NCBI GenBank assembly: GCA_031271365.1
Contig: JAISVV010000107.1
Span: forward strand, 1 to 6,082
Direction: 5' to 3'
From: Elusimicrobiota bacterium
Lineage (GTDB): Bacteria; Elusimicrobiota; Elusimicrobia; Elusimicrobiales; Elusimicrobiaceae
Length of the DNA stretch: 6,082 nt
Shown here: positions 5,511 through 6,082 of the stretch, in pieces
Numbering within the stretch: the stretch's first letter is position 1
Layout: each line of letters begins with the position of its first letter
Translations under genes and position numbers: made by a program
Notes under the pieces: generated by a model
What the model was told of the DNA's origin: nothing
Database searches by the model: none
The model's input: only the letters and a program-made list of their open reading frames with translations

Positions 5511-6082
5511 CTACTCGTACCAGCTGATATCGCGCGTGGCGTACATCACCACCGCCAGCCCGGCAAACAAACCCGCCGCGCCGAATAAGAGCGAAAAATC
5601 CTGCAATTGCAAAAGCACGTACAGGTAAGCGTAAAGCGCGGCGGTGGCCGCGGCCGGCGCGGCAAAATACTTAACCCCGCTTTTGCGGATAACCGCGTAT
5701 TTTGTGTAAAGCGCAATCATAAGTACTATAGCCAAAGCCGCAATGGCGTAAGCAAGGCCGAAGCTGATAAAATCCGACAACGATATCAGCAGCAAATAGA
5801 ATATGGCAATAGCCAGGCCCACTAAGGCGTACTGGAAAGGATGTATAGGTTTTTTGCCCGCAATTTCAAACACAAAGCAGGCTAAAAAAGTTAAGGCTAA
5901 AAATAAAATGCCGTGCTTGCTGGCGCGTATGCCGTTGCGGTAATTGTCCACCGGGTTTGCCAAATTTATACCGAAAACCGCGCCCGTGATATCCAGCCCG
6001 CTAAAAACCTGCGGCACGCCGCTTGCCAGGTAGGAAATCTCCCACTTTGCTTTAAAGCCGTTTTTTGAAACCTCCTTTTCCT
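5511..6082 (-). CDS. creD: CreD-like inner membrane protein, C-terminal part (5' end outside window)
   Basis: The frame stays open to the right edge, so about 190 C-terminal residues of a protein that is usually ~450 long are visible. It begins with NGFKAKWEIS, matching the GF.A.W motif of CreD, and continues with NPVDNYRNGIRASKHGILF, a version of CreD's VDxYxxxxRxxKY segment. About five membrane helices follow: HGILFLALTFLACFVFEI, QYALVGLAIAIFYLLLI, a helix after SDFISFGLAYAIAA, one over ATAALYAYLYVLLQL, and LLFGAAGLFAGLAVVMYAT. The end, TRDISWYE, matches the family's TRxIDWY. CreD is an inner-membrane protein controlled by CreBC in enterobacteria; its molecular role is poorly known. A GTG at 6017 is internal, because conserved residues precede it. 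It is the first visible gene of the minus-strand operon. Confidence 0.9.
   Translation of the reverse strand, partial: EKEVSKNGFKAKWEISYLASGVPQVFSGLDITGAVFGINLANPVDNYRNGIRASKHGILFLALTFLACFVFEIAGKKPIHPFQYALVGLAIAIFYLLLISLSDFISFGLAYAIAALAIVLMIALYTKYAVIRKSGVKYFAAPAAATAALYAYLYVLLQLQDFSLLFGAAGLFAGLAVVMYATRDISWYE

Noticed and set aside
5511..6017. CreD-like protein starting at the GTG at 6017
   Set aside because: The frame remains open to the window edge, and the upstream codons encode the conserved GF.A.W region of CreD, so the GTG is an internal valine.

Overview
The window looks like ordinary chromosome from a Gram-negative (two-membrane) bacterium. It carries an SMC-type condensin rather than MukB, an OmpA-type peptidoglycan-binding protein, a lipoprotein candidate and a CreD-type membrane protein. 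Coding is dense, with 1-nt gaps and ATGA overlaps. GC-rich codons (gcc, ggc, cgc) are mixed with many aaa/tta/ata codons. A lineage such as Elusimicrobiota is possible, but this is a guess from style and I could not verify it. No phage, IS, CRISPR or plasmid signature is visible.

Left half, plus strand (1-2684): three closely spaced genes, probably one transcript. They are the C-terminal part of smc (the start is outside the window), a metallophosphoesterase whose GHxH metal motif reads GPSH, and a small exported protein with an OmpA C-terminal domain. A likely intrinsic terminator follows at 2714-2743.

Middle (2685-3238): no protein gene. It holds a structured intergenic stretch with an 8-bp inverted repeat, a strong bidirectional terminator (2822-2861), a tRNA-Ala(GGC) on the minus strand with its own promoter-like boxes, about 250 bp without a gene, and a second strong terminator (3194-3237).

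Right half, minus strand (3239-6082), read right to left: the C-terminal part of creD, then three small exported proteins that all appear to contain a CpaB/RcpC-like beta domain, then coaX (type III pantothenate kinase). Gaps are 20 nt, a 4-nt overlap, a 4-nt overlap and 1 nt, so this is almost certainly one operon ending at the 3194-3237 terminator. One exported protein has only the RcpC-like part, one is a probable lipoprotein with the RcpC-like part, and one has SAF plus RcpC-like parts. This trio is the most unusual thing here: a CpaB-like module spread over three short secreted proteins, with no other pilus or flagellar gene in view.
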